Shown piece by piece: positions 1 to 10,433 of a stretch of DNA of 64,000 nt. The notes beneath the pieces were generated by a model, which did no database searches, was not told the DNA's origin, and worked only from the letters and a program-made list of their open reading frames with translations. Location: NCBI GenBank assembly GCA_964036045.1, contig OZ038381.1, positions 108,753,367 through 108,817,366 on the forward strand, given 5' to 3'. Positions within the stretch are counted from its first letter, which is position 1. Each line of letters opens with the position of its first letter. The position numbers were made by a program, and so were the translations under genes. This stretch comes from Eutreptiella sp. 'Long Island Sound 2002' (lineage: Eukaryota > Euglenozoa > Euglenophyceae > Eutreptiales > Eutreptiaceae).

Positions 1-577
1 TATACTCAATTGTTTCCACGGCATATTGTGGTGCTAAGTTTTAACTGTTTCTGAATTCAGTTCCTACGCCAAGTCATATTCTATGTCTGGCCTAACTCCT
101 TTGCTCCATATTCATAACCAACTCCATTCCATCCAAAAGAGTGCACATGAAGTGCCTGAGGCTAGTTGGGAGGCAAGGGTAATGCCAGTTTTCATATAAA
201 AATCATTTGTTTTATCCATTTGTGATTGAATCTTGGTATTTAAGCCTGCTTTGCCTATCTGTAGCCCTTCTGTGTTACACTGGATTTCAAACTATTCATT
301 CCTTCGATCCACATCCTGTTCTTGCTCCAGTTGCTGCTTTGGTTTGGGATTTCAAAATCAAAAACCTGCAGGATTTCATCAAACTCTACAGGGCACTAAT
401 CAAGGACATCCTTCAGGTAGCAGGGGCAAACCCTTAGTACCTTTCGAACCGACTCTGAGCAGAAGCACAAGAAAAGCACACTGAAACGCACATGGAACAT
501 GTCCACTCAACTGTCCTCCAGAACCTGGCCGATCAGAAGTGTACAAGTCCAACTTGGCAGTGTAGCCCACCCAAAGA
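1..577. other. Leader or upstream flank of element E1, no gene seen
   Basis: No convincing coding sequence is visible. Two short overlapping open frames near 207-484 lack any recognisable motif. By position this should be the untranslated leader, and possibly part of the 5' LTR, of the Ty3/gypsy element whose gag starts downstream. I could not find a stretch here that repeats in the 3' region at 7476-9216, and no clear tRNA-complementary primer site. The 5' LTR is therefore either outside the window or lost. Confidence 0.5.
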
Positions 578-1231
578 GTGAACCGCCATTCAGACCTGCA
601 TCAAGAGCACAGAAGGGCGAATCAAGATCGACCCACAACAATCCCTCTAACCATGGAGGCCTTAGCGGCCCATGGTGATGACAGCCTGCAACAGCTCCGC
701 AGGCGAGTGGCCGCCTCCATCCCCCGGTCGGCCTGTCCGGCCTCTTCTTCTACGGTTTTTGGAGGTCCTAAAGAACAAGAGGACCTACGACGGAGGATGG
801 ACGAGTATATGCTCCACGAGGGGTACCACAAGTCCACTGTAGGGGAGGATGGAGAAGTACCTCTTGATGCCCTGGGGTCTCCGCCTCAAACAGAGATGGG
901 GTCCTTCCTTTTTTCGGGGCCATCTACAGATATAGCGGAGACAGTATCACTACCCAGAGGACCAAGAGTACACGTGCACCCGAGAGCATGGCATCCAGAC
1001 CTGCCGACAACTTCAAGGGCGCCTGAGAAGAGTCTTGATCCTCTCCGCCCAGAACCAACCCATGGGGCTCTGGATCGCACGGCCGAACGTTTGGCCAAGC
1101 TCCTATCCGGATCTGAAGACCCGGATGTGACAGCTCTGTCAGAAGCTGTCAAGGCGAAATTGGGTATCACGGAAACCCTAACCCAAGCCAGCACTACTCT
1201 CACCATCACCCGGATTGAGCACGTTGGCTGA
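578..1231 (+). CDS. E1 gag N-terminal region (separate frame)
   Basis: This 217-codon open frame comes just before the capsid frame and overlaps it by 17 nt in another frame. The first ATG is at 653; the frame is open upstream from a GTG at 578. The product is hydrophilic and rich in Pro, Arg and Glu, with no recognised domain. It ends in a helical-looking stretch (TALSEAVKAKLGITETLTQA) that could be an assembly region. I infer that it is the matrix-like N-terminus of Gag, disconnected from capsid by a one-base shift near 1215. A programmed frameshift is possible, but the many lesions elsewhere in E1 make decay more likely. Confidence 0.5.
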   Translation: MNRHSDLHQEHRRANQDRPTTIPLTMEALAAHGDDSLQQLRRRVAASIPRSACPASSSTVFGGPKEQEDLRRRMDEYMLHEGYHKSTVGEDGEVPLDALGSPPQTEMGSFLFSGPSTDIAETVSLPRGPRVHVHPRAWHPDLPTTSRAPEKSLDPLRPEPTHGALDRTAERLAKLLSGSEDPDVTALSEAVKAKLGITETLTQASTTLTITRIEHVG

Positions 1232-2675
1232 TTATCTGAAAAGACCGAGGGGGTCCAGGTTGGGACCCAAGGTCACTTGCCCCAGCCCTTTTCACCCTCG
1301 CGCTAGGACGGTCCCTATTGCTGAACTACGGGACATGCCTGTGACAGAGACTGAGAACAGAGGGCTGTCAGCCCTGGCACCCCTTGCCGGCGTACCGCCC
1401 CCCCCCTCAGGCCTAACCCCAGGGGGTGGGAAGCGTGGCAGACCTATTGCCCAGGCGAACATCCAGCTAGAATTGCCGGAGTTTGACCCGAAAAATCTGC
1501 CCGGATGGGCAGAAGAATTTGCTGGGTTTCTTTTGCTAACTGGCCAATCCCATGTGGATGTGGCCACTAAATGCTCACTGCTGAAACGCTCATGCAAAAA
1601 GAAATTTTTGCAGAAACAGCCGAAACAGATTGTGAAAACCTGTTCAACATGGGCTGAGGTACTCCAGAGACTGGAGAAAAAATTCCCAGTCTATGAGACT
1701 GACCTCAGTGTGCGCACACAGATAGAGGAGCTACCTATGCTCCCTGAGTTTCCTTCCGCTGCGCAAGTCTCTGAGTACGTGTGCAACCTAGAGTATCTGT
1801 TTTTACAGATGAAGGTGGGCTCATTTGGAGCCACTGAGCCCCACCTGTGGCTCATGAGTAAGATCCCTTCACGTACGTGGGATGACTGCCGCGCTACCAC
1901 TGAGAGGAAGAGCCGGACCCACTCGTACGACGACCTGGTGGACCTGCTGATTGAGCTACCTCTTGAGAGAGAGAATGACTCCCAGATGAAGAAATTCCTC
2001 AAGAAACACTTGGGTCGAGGTGGTACCCCTACCCCCGAACGTGGCGAAGCGAAAGAGCCTGAAAATCGCACTAACGCCAACCAGGGAGGTGGTAAAGAAA
2101 GGGGTAACCTACGTGCCATAAATGAGGTTAAGCCTGATGCAGGTACACCCCCTCTGTTCTACTTCAAACCTGTCAATGACAAGGGGGGACCTTGTCATGC
2201 CCCTGACTGCAACCACTGCAGTAGTTGTATGCTGCAGATGAAACGACAGCAGCACTGCAAAGATAAGAAAACTGTGACCCATTCGGACCACCTCAGGTGT
2301 ACCATCACCTGTGGTTATTGTGGCAAATGTCGTCACGAGGACGAATGTCACATAAAAAAACGAGAAAGTGATAAACTCAAGCGGCAGGAGGCTGAACGCC
2401 AGAAGAACCAAACACCCACCAGAAACCCCCAGAATGGGGATAAACGTGGTAAAGGAGGTGGCAACGGGGGTGGCAAAGGTGGACCCCCTATCCCCCAAAG
2501 GCGCTCATCAGCGCCCGCTGCTACACCCCCTCCTGCCGAAGGTGACCCCAAGCAGCGCCCACCGGGGGATAACGCCTCCCCTGAGGGGAATAACTCCAAG
2601 AAGAGGCGACTGGCCTGGATGGCCAAGTCCCTCATGGCTGCAGGGGTGGATGTCAAATTCCCTGCAGAGGAGTAG
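1215..2675 (+). CDS. E1 Gag: capsid and nucleocapsid
   Basis: The structural polyprotein forms the cytoplasmic particle that packages the element RNA. The frame is open for 486 codons from a TTG. The capsid-like core lies around residues 75-270, with Trp/Leu-rich helices (LPEFDPKNLPGWAEEF; EPHLWLMSKIPSRTWDDC). It resembles Gag of dinoflagellate Ty3 elements as I remember them. A Cys/His-rich stretch follows at about residues 325-390, including C-GY-C-GKCR-H-EDE-C. This is CX2CX4HX3C, one residue shorter than the classical zinc knuckle. The C-terminus is a basic, Gly/Pro-rich RNA-binding tail. The frame ends at a UAG beyond which the same frame continues into protease. Confidence 0.75.
   Translation: MSTLADYLKRPRGSRLGPKVTCPSPFHPRARTVPIAELRDMPVTETENRGLSALAPLAGVPPPPSGLTPGGGKRGRPIAQANIQLELPEFDPKNLPGWAEEFAGFLLLTGQSHVDVATKCSLLKRSCKKKFLQKQPKQIVKTCSTWAEVLQRLEKKFPVYETDLSVRTQIEELPMLPEFPSAAQVSEYVCNLEYLFLQMKVGSFGATEPHLWLMSKIPSRTWDDCRATTERKSRTHSYDDLVDLLIELPLERENDSQMKKFLKKHLGRGGTPTPERGEAKEPENRTNANQGGGKERGNLRAINEVKPDAGTPPLFYFKPVNDKGGPCHAPDCNHCSSCMLQMKRQQHCKDKKTVTHSDHLRCTITCGYCGKCRHEDECHIKKRESDKLKRQEAERQKNQTPTRNPQNGDKRGKGGGNGGGKGGPPIPQRRSSAPAATPPPAEGDPKQRPPGDNASPEGNNSKKRRLAWMAKSLMAAGVDVKFPAEE
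2673..2675 (+). other. In-frame UAG at the E1 gag/pol boundary
   Basis: The gag frame and the protease frame are the same frame, separated by this single amber codon. The sequence after it (UAG-GGG-GGU-GGC) continues at once as an acidic linker into DTGA-containing protease. This is the layout of readthrough-type gag-pol genes, and in murine gammaretroviruses UAG is likewise followed by GG. It could instead be an ordinary nonsense mutation, because E1 has four other in-frame stops. Confidence 0.4.
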
Positions 2676-3251
2676 GGGGGTGGCTCCGAAGAGGAGGACT
2701 TGGTTTTCTGGATCCTCGAAAAAATCAGGGATCAAGTTTTTCGAGCGGTGCTTGACACCGGTGCACCACTCTCTATAGTGGCCCGGCGCCTGCTAAAGAC
2801 TTTCAAGAAAACTAAGACAGTGGCCATAAGAGTAAAGGATGGGCGTACCATGCATTCCATGGGGGAAGTCCATGTGACTCTATGCCTGGGCGACGAAACT
2901 GTGACCCAACACTGCAGAGTGTTGGACACTTACGCCTTTGACGTCGTCATTGGTACCGACTTCCTGCGAAGAAACCCCCAGGTAAAAATGCTGTCCCTCC
3001 AGCGTCCCTATTCTCTGCACTGCTACTTTGGCAGTGGGCTCTTCTCCGTACCTTTGGAGCTGTCGAGACAAAAAGAGTGTGGGCTGCGCTACGCATGCAA
3101 GACTAACTATCGTACTGAAAACTACCAATTGGCCCGTCACGTTCTTAAAAATGGACTGGCGGCCCTTCAAGTAACCCTGGATGAGATCCAGGTGGAATTG
3201 TTCGCGAGCAACAACAGGACATCATGCAGTTGTACTGCTCGAAACATTTGA
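2676..3251 (+). CDS. E1 Pol: aspartic protease and start of the NPPF domain
   Basis: This retropepsin would process Gag-Pol. The active-site motif is intact: VLDTGAPLSIV at about 2748-2780. The second conserved strand, DVVIGTDFLRRNP, follows about 60 residues later. Both are typical of Ty3/gypsy proteases. The frame is continuous with gag through the UAG and runs on into VELFAS (3192-3209), the first motif of the extra domain found in all three elements here. It then hits a stop at 3249-3251. A one-base shift between about 3205 and 3215 moves the coding potential into the next frame. Confidence 0.75.
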   Translation, partial: GGGSEEEDLVFWILEKIRDQVFRAVLDTGAPLSIVARRLLKTFKKTKTVAIRVKDGRTMHSMGEVHVTLCLGDETVTQHCRVLDTYAFDVVIGTDFLRRNPQVKMLSLQRPYSLHCYFGSGLFSVPLELSRQKECGLRYACKTNYRTENYQLARHVLKNGLAALQVTLDEIQVELFASNNRTSCSCTARNI

Positions 3252-4990
3252 ACAACGCTTTCCGTTTCTTCTGGAAAGCAAAGGGCCTAGCGTATGCTAA
3301 CCCTCCCTTCTCCTCGCTCGCGAAGGTTCTAACCAAAATCGCTTATGACGGCGGAAGGGTTGTCATGTGCACCCCTGACTGGGTTTGCTCAGGTGACCAC
3401 ACTTATTGGCGCCGTATGCTATACCAAATGACGGTGGGAAGAGTGCAACTCCCCGACGGTCACATCTACGTGCCTGAGGACTCAGACACAGCTATGCAGG
3501 CCCCTGAGTGGGCCAGTTTCTTATCCATTGTCGATGGATCTCTCAATCCCGTACCCCTGTGTGACCTAGATCAGGTGCTACTGAAAGAGATCATGGCCGA
3601 AAATCGTGGCCTGACTCTTTCTGATCTCAAAAAACGATCTCCTGAGCACCTATCTGCCACACTTACAGGGTGTGAATCTCCTGATGGCCTTTTGGAACCT
3701 GCAGCTGTAAAAGAGGATGCTGACGACCAACTGTCTGAGATCGCCAGCACTTTCCCGCCTGTTGATCCCAGCTGTGTTGAACTAAAACACAGTGCCTTCC
3801 AGGCCCAGCTGTTGCTGGAGGAGGTAGACCTAGAGTCAACCTCAGAACCAACTTCCCGTGTTGGGAAACCGGTGCTACACATGCAGCCTATGCACTCAGG
3901 TGAACCCGTGGCCCAGAGTCCTGATGCTCTACCGCGGTCTGCTTCTAATAACATGCCACTGTCAGAGCACGACACTCAGGAACTCCGACGGCTGTTGTAC
4001 CTGAGGGCTGAAGGTATTGAGCGCCAAGAGCGGCTGCAATACGTCAGACAGACCTGGAAATCCTCCATCTGGTCTGAGGAGGACGATGATGCCTACAGGC
4101 TGCCTGACCCTGAGATACCCCTAGTGTATTCTCTGCACTATGGGCAGGAATGTCCCCCCGAGTGGGACGATGGTTCTGTACCTGCTGAAACTGCTGAGCC
4201 GCAGAAGGAGAAAGAGCATGAAAAGAGCAACCTCCATGCTGAAGAGGATTTCCTGCAGAAAATTGAGGGTCTTAACCTTGACCTCCGACTGAAGAAACTG
4301 CTCCTAACCTATGAGGAGGTGTTCGGCGCCTTGCCGCCCCCCCTCTCTTGTAAAAAACTGGTCCAGATGGACCTGAAACTGAAGCCTGAATTTGAAAAGA
4401 CGCGGGTGAGGCGTCGTCCCTGCCCCGCTCCACAGGAACGCGTTGAAGAAATCGAGCGCCAGATCCAGGAATGTATTGATGCTGGCCTCGTGAAAGAGTA
4501 TAAGAAAGGGGACTACCCCCATCACTGCAGTCCCTGTTTCCTGGTTGCTAAACCAGCATCGACTACCCTACGATTGGTTGTTGACTACGTTGAGGTCAAC
4601 AAGAAAAGCCCAAACCACTCAGGGAGTATTCCTAACATGGAAAATACCCTGGAGTGTATTGCCAAATGCAGGTACAAGATCAAAATGGACAAACGCAGTG
4701 GTTTCTGGCAGGTTGACCTAACCGCCGCAGCTCAGGAACTGCCGGCTTTTCTAACCTCTAAGGGTCGTGTGTTTAAGTGGAAGGTCATGCCTTTCGGGGT
4801 GGCTAATGCCCCAGCACTCTTCCAGGAACTAATGAACAAAATTTTGTACATACTGAGGCGCAGGCCTCTAGTACAGGAGTTGATTTCTCGGGGTGCAGAA
4901 ATGGAGGCCCACATCAATGACGTGAGTTTGGGTACTAATACCCAAGAGGACCATGTCCTTCTCCTCCGTGAAGTTTTCACCGTTTGTTAG
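3224..4990 (+). pseudogene. E1 Pol: NPPF domain and reverse transcriptase, dead active site
   Basis: The frame starts inside the NPPF domain (ANPPF at 3296-3310, followed by VVMCTPDW). After a long acidic linker, reverse transcriptase begins near 4250. RT landmarks are VRRRPCPAP, LRLVVDYVEVNKKS, motif A-like YKIKMDKRSGFWQVDL, and FKWKVMPFGVANAPALFQ. The catalytic [Y/H]xDD box reads H-I-N-D: codon 4916-4918 is AAT (Asn) where Asp is required, so this RT should be inactive. The GAT-to-AAT change would be a CpG-to-CpA transition, since the preceding codon ends in C. The frame ends at an in-frame UAG at 4988-4990, within a region that normally continues. Confidence 0.8.
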
Positions 4991-5945
4991 GAAAACCGTC
5001 TCCGAATCAAACTCGAAAAATGCGAGTTCATAAAAGAGAGATGGAGTATTTGGGTTTCGACTTGGGGTATGGCTCGTGGAAAGCAGCTGGGTCTAAGATG
5101 CAGCCCCTGCAGGACATGCAGATTCGCGATGAACCTAAGAAGGGTCTACACGTTGTGAGGACTTTTGTGGGCGCCTGTAACTTCTATAGGCGTCACATCG
5201 ACAATTTTACCTACTCCTCTGCCCCCCTCACTGACCTAATCAAGAAAACTACTCCCTGGAGGTGAGCCTCCAGAGAGAAGGAGTGTTTCCAGGAATTGAA
5301 GAAGAAAATTGCCTCCTCCAACTGCCTGGGAGTACCCCGCCCTAAGAACGAGATAGTCCTGATCACTGATGCCAGTGATGTAGGGGGGGGTGGAGTGATC
5401 CACCAATGGCAGGAGCTTAACCCAGCTGAACTAAACCACTGCCATTATCGTACTAGCGGACTGAACCGTGATGGCTTCTTAAAAATGACTACCCTACCAG
5501 TGAGTGGCGGCTCGTGCCGCTGGGACACTGGAACTGGAAATGGAACCAAGCGCATTCCAATTACAGCACCTATGACCAGGAACTCCCGGCCGGTATGTTG
5601 GTGCTCTCGTTGCAGTCCCGCCTCCTGGGATCTAACCCTATTGTCTGGCCCTGTGACCAGGAACCGGTGAACTCTTCTCAGAAGGGTCCACCACAGAAGA
5701 AAGCGAAACTAAAGCGGTGGTGGACTTACCTGAGCCAGTTCGGGCTGACAGTTCATCATATCCCTCGCATGAAAAATGAACTGTCTGACTATATATCGCA
5801 AAAAAACTTCGACGCGCTTATAGGTGAGAGCTCTGAAGCACTTGCCAAAGAGGCTTTCCCGCGTATGGATGTCAAGTTTGACCTGTCCATGCGCACAGCT
5901 GCAATCCTCAAGGGTTCGAGCCGGACCGACTATCAGTCAGAGTAG
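4991..5945 (+). pseudogene. E1 Pol: RT thumb/connection and RNase H, broken
   Basis: RNase H would degrade the RNA strand of the hybrid. The sequence is homologous throughout but split. One frame holds REMEYLGFDLGYG and VRTFVGACNFYRRHIDNF (the region linking RT to RNase H) and stops at UGA 5263-5265. The same frame then resumes with LITDASDVGGGGVIHQW, the first RNase H aspartate. A shift near 5510 leads to a frame with YSTYDQELPAGMLVL (catalytic Glu) and HHIPRMKNELSDYIS (last Asp). That frame ends at UAG 5943-5945. A further shift lies near 5030. The RNase H residues survive, but the reading frame does not. Confidence 0.75.
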
Positions 5946-7475
5946 AAAGAAATTCTACAGACCCTCAGCACTAGTCTCGAACCCCGTGTCATAGACAGGC
6001 ACCAGTGGTATAAAAACAACCAGTACCTCTTCTACGAGGACCGTATTGTCGTACCTGAGGCCCGACTTGATGGGTGCCTACAGTGGTCCGATCTCAGCTC
6101 AGGTCACACCGGCGCTAATTGCTCAGTGGACTTCTTCCGCGAGTTTTTCTACTCTAGTCTAACCCTGACTGAACTGAGGTCTCATATGCAGACCATTGTG
6201 GATGCCTGTGACTGTCATGCCAGCAAGCAGAGCAACAGTAGGGATAGGGGACTGATTTCCAGCTTACCCATACCCTATTGTGCTAACTCTCTTCTCTATG
6301 TGGATTTCATCCACGGCCTACCTCGCTTCGGCGGCTATGATAGTTGCATAGTGGTCCCCTTTGGCCTGTCTCGCTTCACCCTTGTGTTCCCTTGCAGTAA
6401 GAAAATCACAGGTCAGCAGACTGTGAAAATGTTGGTCGAACAATGATTTGAACCATATGGGGCACCTAAGCAGGTGCACTCTGATGAGGATGTACGCATC
6501 CGCAGTGAGACTGGGTGGTACTTACGAGTGCTGAATGCCCTCAACGTGGAGGTAACCACAGGTGTGCCCTATACCCACACGTCTAACCCTCTTTGTGAGA
6601 GACAAAACCGTGTGGTGGACCAAAACCTGCGAATCCTGATGAAACAGGAGCGTACCAAAGACTGGGTACGCCTAGTGCCCTGGGCAGTGCTGACCATGAA
6701 CTCACAGAGCTGGTCTTCTACGGGTTTCACCCCCCACAAACTGTTCAATGGAGGACGACCTGCCTGGTTCTTCAAAACCCCCTTTCCTGAGGACTTCAAG
6801 AGCCCTGTTGGGGATTGGCTGGAACACAAGCAGTCTATGGCTAACCAGGCTGGGACTAACCTGAGACGATTCGGTGACCGTGAACTGAGCCGGCGGAACT
6901 GCCTACGGCGACCTGCCAGCTTCAAGGTTGGTGACCTTTTTTTGGTACACCATTCAGGCCTACCCTCCTGGCCACGTAACTGCCTACAGGACCCTTTTTT
7001 TGGGCCCTATCGTATCATTAGGAGAGATGGATCCAGGATCCATGTCAGGTGCAGTCCACGTCTAGGTGGTGAGCTGCTTTGTGCACCTAAACAGTTGAGG
7101 CACTATCACTCCCCTGACGATTTGTCCTGGGATGGGTGGCACCTCAGCAACAGTGAGGTCGAGTGTATTGACCTAGAGAACTCTGCCAGCCCAGAGGCGG
7201 CAGACGAACTCGGAGGGATGACTGCCGATGAGATGGCAGTCGATGGTTACTACATGGTTGCAGGTATTGCTCACGACAAGTATAAACAGGGGTGGAAATT
7301 CCTAACCCTGTGGAATGGCTATGCGCTCTCTGAGGCGACCTGGGAACCCATGTCCGCCTTTATACAACCAGATGGGAGTATCAACCCCATCTTCCGCTCC
7401 TACCTCGTTGAGAACCACGAGGGACAGCTACTAACCCGTGCTGCGACTCTGTCCCAGCGTAAAAAGAAAAGCTAA
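5946..7475 (+). pseudogene. E1 Pol: integrase with C-terminal chromodomain
   Basis: Integrase inserts the cDNA, and the chromodomain would target chromatin. In one frame I see an HHCC-like zinc region (SGHTGANCSVDFF ... HASKQ), then the catalytic core with LLYVDFIHG (Asp), QVHSDEDVRIRSETG (Asp) and NPLCERQNRVVDQN (Glu). A basic region PASFKVGDLFLVHH and GPYRII follows. The C-terminal chromodomain-like segment is GYYMVAGIAHDKYKQ...WKFLTLWNGY...ATWEPMSAFI. An in-frame UGA at 6444-6446, in VEQ-stop-FEPYGAP, interrupts the core, probably a former Trp codon. The last part (7101-7475) is duplicated at 10059-10433. Confidence 0.8.
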
Positions 7476-9216
7476 TTTCACTGTTTCAGTCTACTGACTG
7501 TCTTCTAAGCTTACAAGGGCTGTGAGCACTCTTGTCCAGATGTACCTGTGTGTGTGTGTGAGAGCAGTTGTCACAGTTGCCCCGCATTGCATCGCAGGAC
7601 AGGACCATTAGCCCCTCGTGACAACCACGCCCCGGCCGGAGGCCATTGGTTTTACTCAGACCACTGCTTTCAGAGCACTGCACTTACCCTGTCTGTGCCC
7701 TGCAGTCCAATGCCTATGGTTTCCAGTGTGAACCAGGTGGCCGCTTATCAGGTTTGCAGCCACCCAGCGAGTGTATGCCTTGTTGACCATTTGTTGCATG
7801 GGAACTGCCCTAATGTAATGACCTTTGGGGAGCGGACGAAGAACGGTGGCTTACTACTCCAGGGGGGAATGACAAGCAAGGTGTTATGAAGCAAGGTGTG
7901 TCTTTACTCCTTGGGGACAAGCATGCCCACAGTTAGGACCCCCTTTTTTTTATTGCACTATGCATTGCCTCGTCCCCGGGGTGCTGGGGCAGTTAGGACC
8001 CCTGACTGGTCCAGACCCATGGGGTTCTACCCTTCCTTACAGGGTTTACCATACCCCTATGTGGGCTACGTATGTCTGTGTGTGTCTCATTTCTGTCCCC
8101 GGCGTGGCTTCCGGAGACCGAGCTTCGCTGACGTCGGACCGAAGGTCCTAATCAGGTACTCTTACCACTTCTATGGCGCCCAATTTCTGTGCTGGCGCCT
8201 CTCCTTGGGGGAAGACGGCAAGAGCCCTACCTACTAGAGGGGAGGGGTGGCCAAGTGTGCTAAGGGCATACAAAACGCCCATTTTTGCTAAAGGCCAAAA
8301 GCTAACGCACTCCCCTGCCCACGTGGAAAAGCACGGTGCGCAGGAGACACCACTACACCACACTCACTAACGCCAGCACAAGCCTTTGAAGCCAGGGTGA
8401 GCACTCATCACTTGCACTCATCTCCTGCCAGGCCTGCTGACCCTAACACCTACACACACTACTTGGGGTTGCTGTCAAAGATGTCACGGTTCCTATTGAC
8501 CCCCCTGTGAGAGAGCAAGAGAACACAGCGCTACTAAGCAACTGTGGCCTAACAGGGAAGCCACTACGCGTTTCTCTGTCAGGGTTTGGAGGGAAGGAGT
8601 GCTCAGCATGCGTGCACAGCGTGTATGTCGATGAAGTCGGACTGCACTCGCCACTCACGGCTGAGCTGCAGTTTGTTGTTTGTGTGATCTGCGCAGCATG
8701 TTTTAGCGCTGCAAGAGACTGCAATAATCACCCTCACCTGCCCACCTGCAGAGCAAAGGCCAATCACTTGGGTTTGCGGCTGAGGAACCAAGACTACCGC
8801 CACCTATTATACGCTTCTCAGGTAGCCCTATAATACACTGTCCTCAAAACCAAGTACAAGCAGGCAAGCTTAAGGAACTCCACCCGTTCTCTTATAGAAC
8901 GTGGGGTGGAGTCCCTGGGTAACCTAAACAAGAGTTGTACTGAGCGCAATACGTGTGGCCTACCCTTTAATGCGTCATATGCACGGGTTTTCTCATTCCA
9001 CTTTCTTTCTCCTAATCTTACCAAACACAACCAATCACAGCGTGACTCAACCAGGAGGTGGGCTCCTCCTGGGCTTACCTACCTTACTCACCACTCATCA
9101 TGTGGATGCCGAGGAAGACGCCAGCGCAAAACAACCCTAAGCGCTTAAACAAGCCTACGGCGAACTACAAACAACCCTAAGTGATTAATGCATTGTGTGT
9201 CATGCATGCTGTTTGG
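7476..9216. other. 3' noncoding region of E1, possible LTR, no gene
   Basis: No coding frame with a recognisable motif is visible; open frames of 60-113 codons look accidental. A purine tract AGGGGGGAA lies near 7861-7870, and 7882 starts TGTTATGAAG, which would suit a PPT and the start of an LTR. I cannot find the matching 5' LTR, so the LTR is unproven. A (TG)n run sits at about 7545-7560. A stable imperfect hairpin (GGAACTCCACCC ... GGGGTGGAGTCC) lies at about 8876-8916. All but the first 5% of this stretch, from 7101 on, is repeated in the second unit of the tandem duplication. Confidence 0.45.
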
Positions 9217-9693
9217 ACCGCTGCATAGTGGTTGATCTTTCTTGTGACTGCGAAGCCTGTAGCCTTGATGCCCCAGGGGTCGTAACGCCCGACACTGCCC
9301 CTGATATCTCCGAACCCAACTGACCCTCTTTAGACCCATATCGAGCCTCGGGGAGCGACATATGCGAAGCACTTGTAAGTCCTTTGAACTCCATGGTGGA
9401 ATATGAAGTGTACGAAAACCCGGTCTACAAAAATGGAGCAGACATAGAATCTCAATGCGCATTTATCGCACATAATGACACAACGTGAAATCATTCGAAA
9501 TGATTTAAATAAATCCGCTTCGGAAATCACAAAAGACAAATGCGACTCGACGCGCGCTCACAGGCGACATCTGGCGGCGAACGGAAAACATAAAAACAAG
9601 CGGAACATTTACTGCACTAATGTACATCTGAGAATCGTTGAAATTCTGATCTCATTGATGTATAATCTGAGTGCTGTCACTGCTGCCGTTACA
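9217..9693 (-). mobile_element. Extra copy of the E2 LTR (in duplication unit 1)
   Basis: Read on the - strand it begins TGTAACGGCAGCAG and includes the same LTR-embedded gag start as E2 (ATG at 9394, MEFKGLTSASHM...). It is preceded on the - strand by the purine tract AGAGGGGGAG. It is a duplication product of the E2 3' LTR at 12175-12651, not an independent insertion. Confidence 0.85.
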
Positions 9694-10058
9694 CTCCCCC
9701 TCTGAAGACATACGCCAGTATGTCAGGCTGCGTCAAGTGAAGTGAACGAAACGGCGAAAGTGCCCAAAAACCGACTAATCTATGACAAAATGTGAGAAAT
9801 TGAGCTGAATTGAGCAAAATTGTGCTGAGATCTGTGCTTCGCGATGGCCATCGACTTGATTGAAACGCATAGGTACCTTAGGGCACACAGAAAAAACTTC
9901 GTTCAAGCTCGAAAATTCAAAAATTGAAAGTCTGAGTGAAGAATGTACATGCATGATCAAGATCCATGATCCATGATGAAATCAGGATCTGACATTCCAC
10001 TGTCAGAAAACAGAAAACGAGCATCGCCATGTCCTCGAGCGTCCAAAAAATAGGGTAT

Positions 10059-10433
10059 CACTATCACTCCCCTGACGATTTGTCCTGGGATGGGTGGCAC
10101 CTCAGCAACAGTGAGGTCGGGTGTATTGACCTAGAGAACTCTGCCAGCCCAGAGGCGGCAGACGAACTCGGAGGGATGACTGCCGATGAGATGGCAGTCG
10201 ATGGTTACTACATGGTTGCAGGTATTGCTCACGACAAGTATAAACAGGGGTGGAAATTCCTAACCCTGTGGAATGGCTATGCGCTCTCTGAGGCGACCTG
10301 GGAACCCATGTCCGCCTTTATACAACCAGATGGGAGTATCAACCCCATCTTCCGCTCCTACCTCGTTGAGAACCACGAGGGACAGCTACTAACCCGTGCT
10401 GCGACTCTGTCCCAGCGTAAAAAGAAAAGCTAA
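10059..10433 (+). pseudogene. Truncated second copy of the E1 chromodomain tail
   Basis: The last 124 codons of the E1 integrase-chromodomain protein are repeated here by the tandem duplication and are nearly identical to 7101-7475. The junction by chance supplies an in-frame ATG at 10029, giving a 134-codon chimeric open frame whose first ten codons come from E2 3' sequence. The segment keeps the WKFLTLWNGY and ATWEPMSAF chromodomain strands and the same C-terminus (SQRKKKS). I see no promoter and expect no function. Confidence 0.8.

Larger units (their letters stand above)
7101..10058. repeat. Tandem duplication, unit 1 (2,958 bp)
   Basis: The first of two head-to-tail copies. It contains the end of the E1 chromodomain, the E1 3' region, a - strand E2-type LTR (9217-9693), its PPT and about 355 bp of E2 3' internal sequence. 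Copies align at a constant offset of 2,958. By eye I count about ten base differences over the unit, roughly 0.3%. Confidence 0.95.

Noticed and set aside
7861-8450. Candidate E1 3' LTR starting TGTTATGAAG after a purine tract
   Set aside because: No matching 5' copy in the window and no target duplication, so only mentioned as a possibility.
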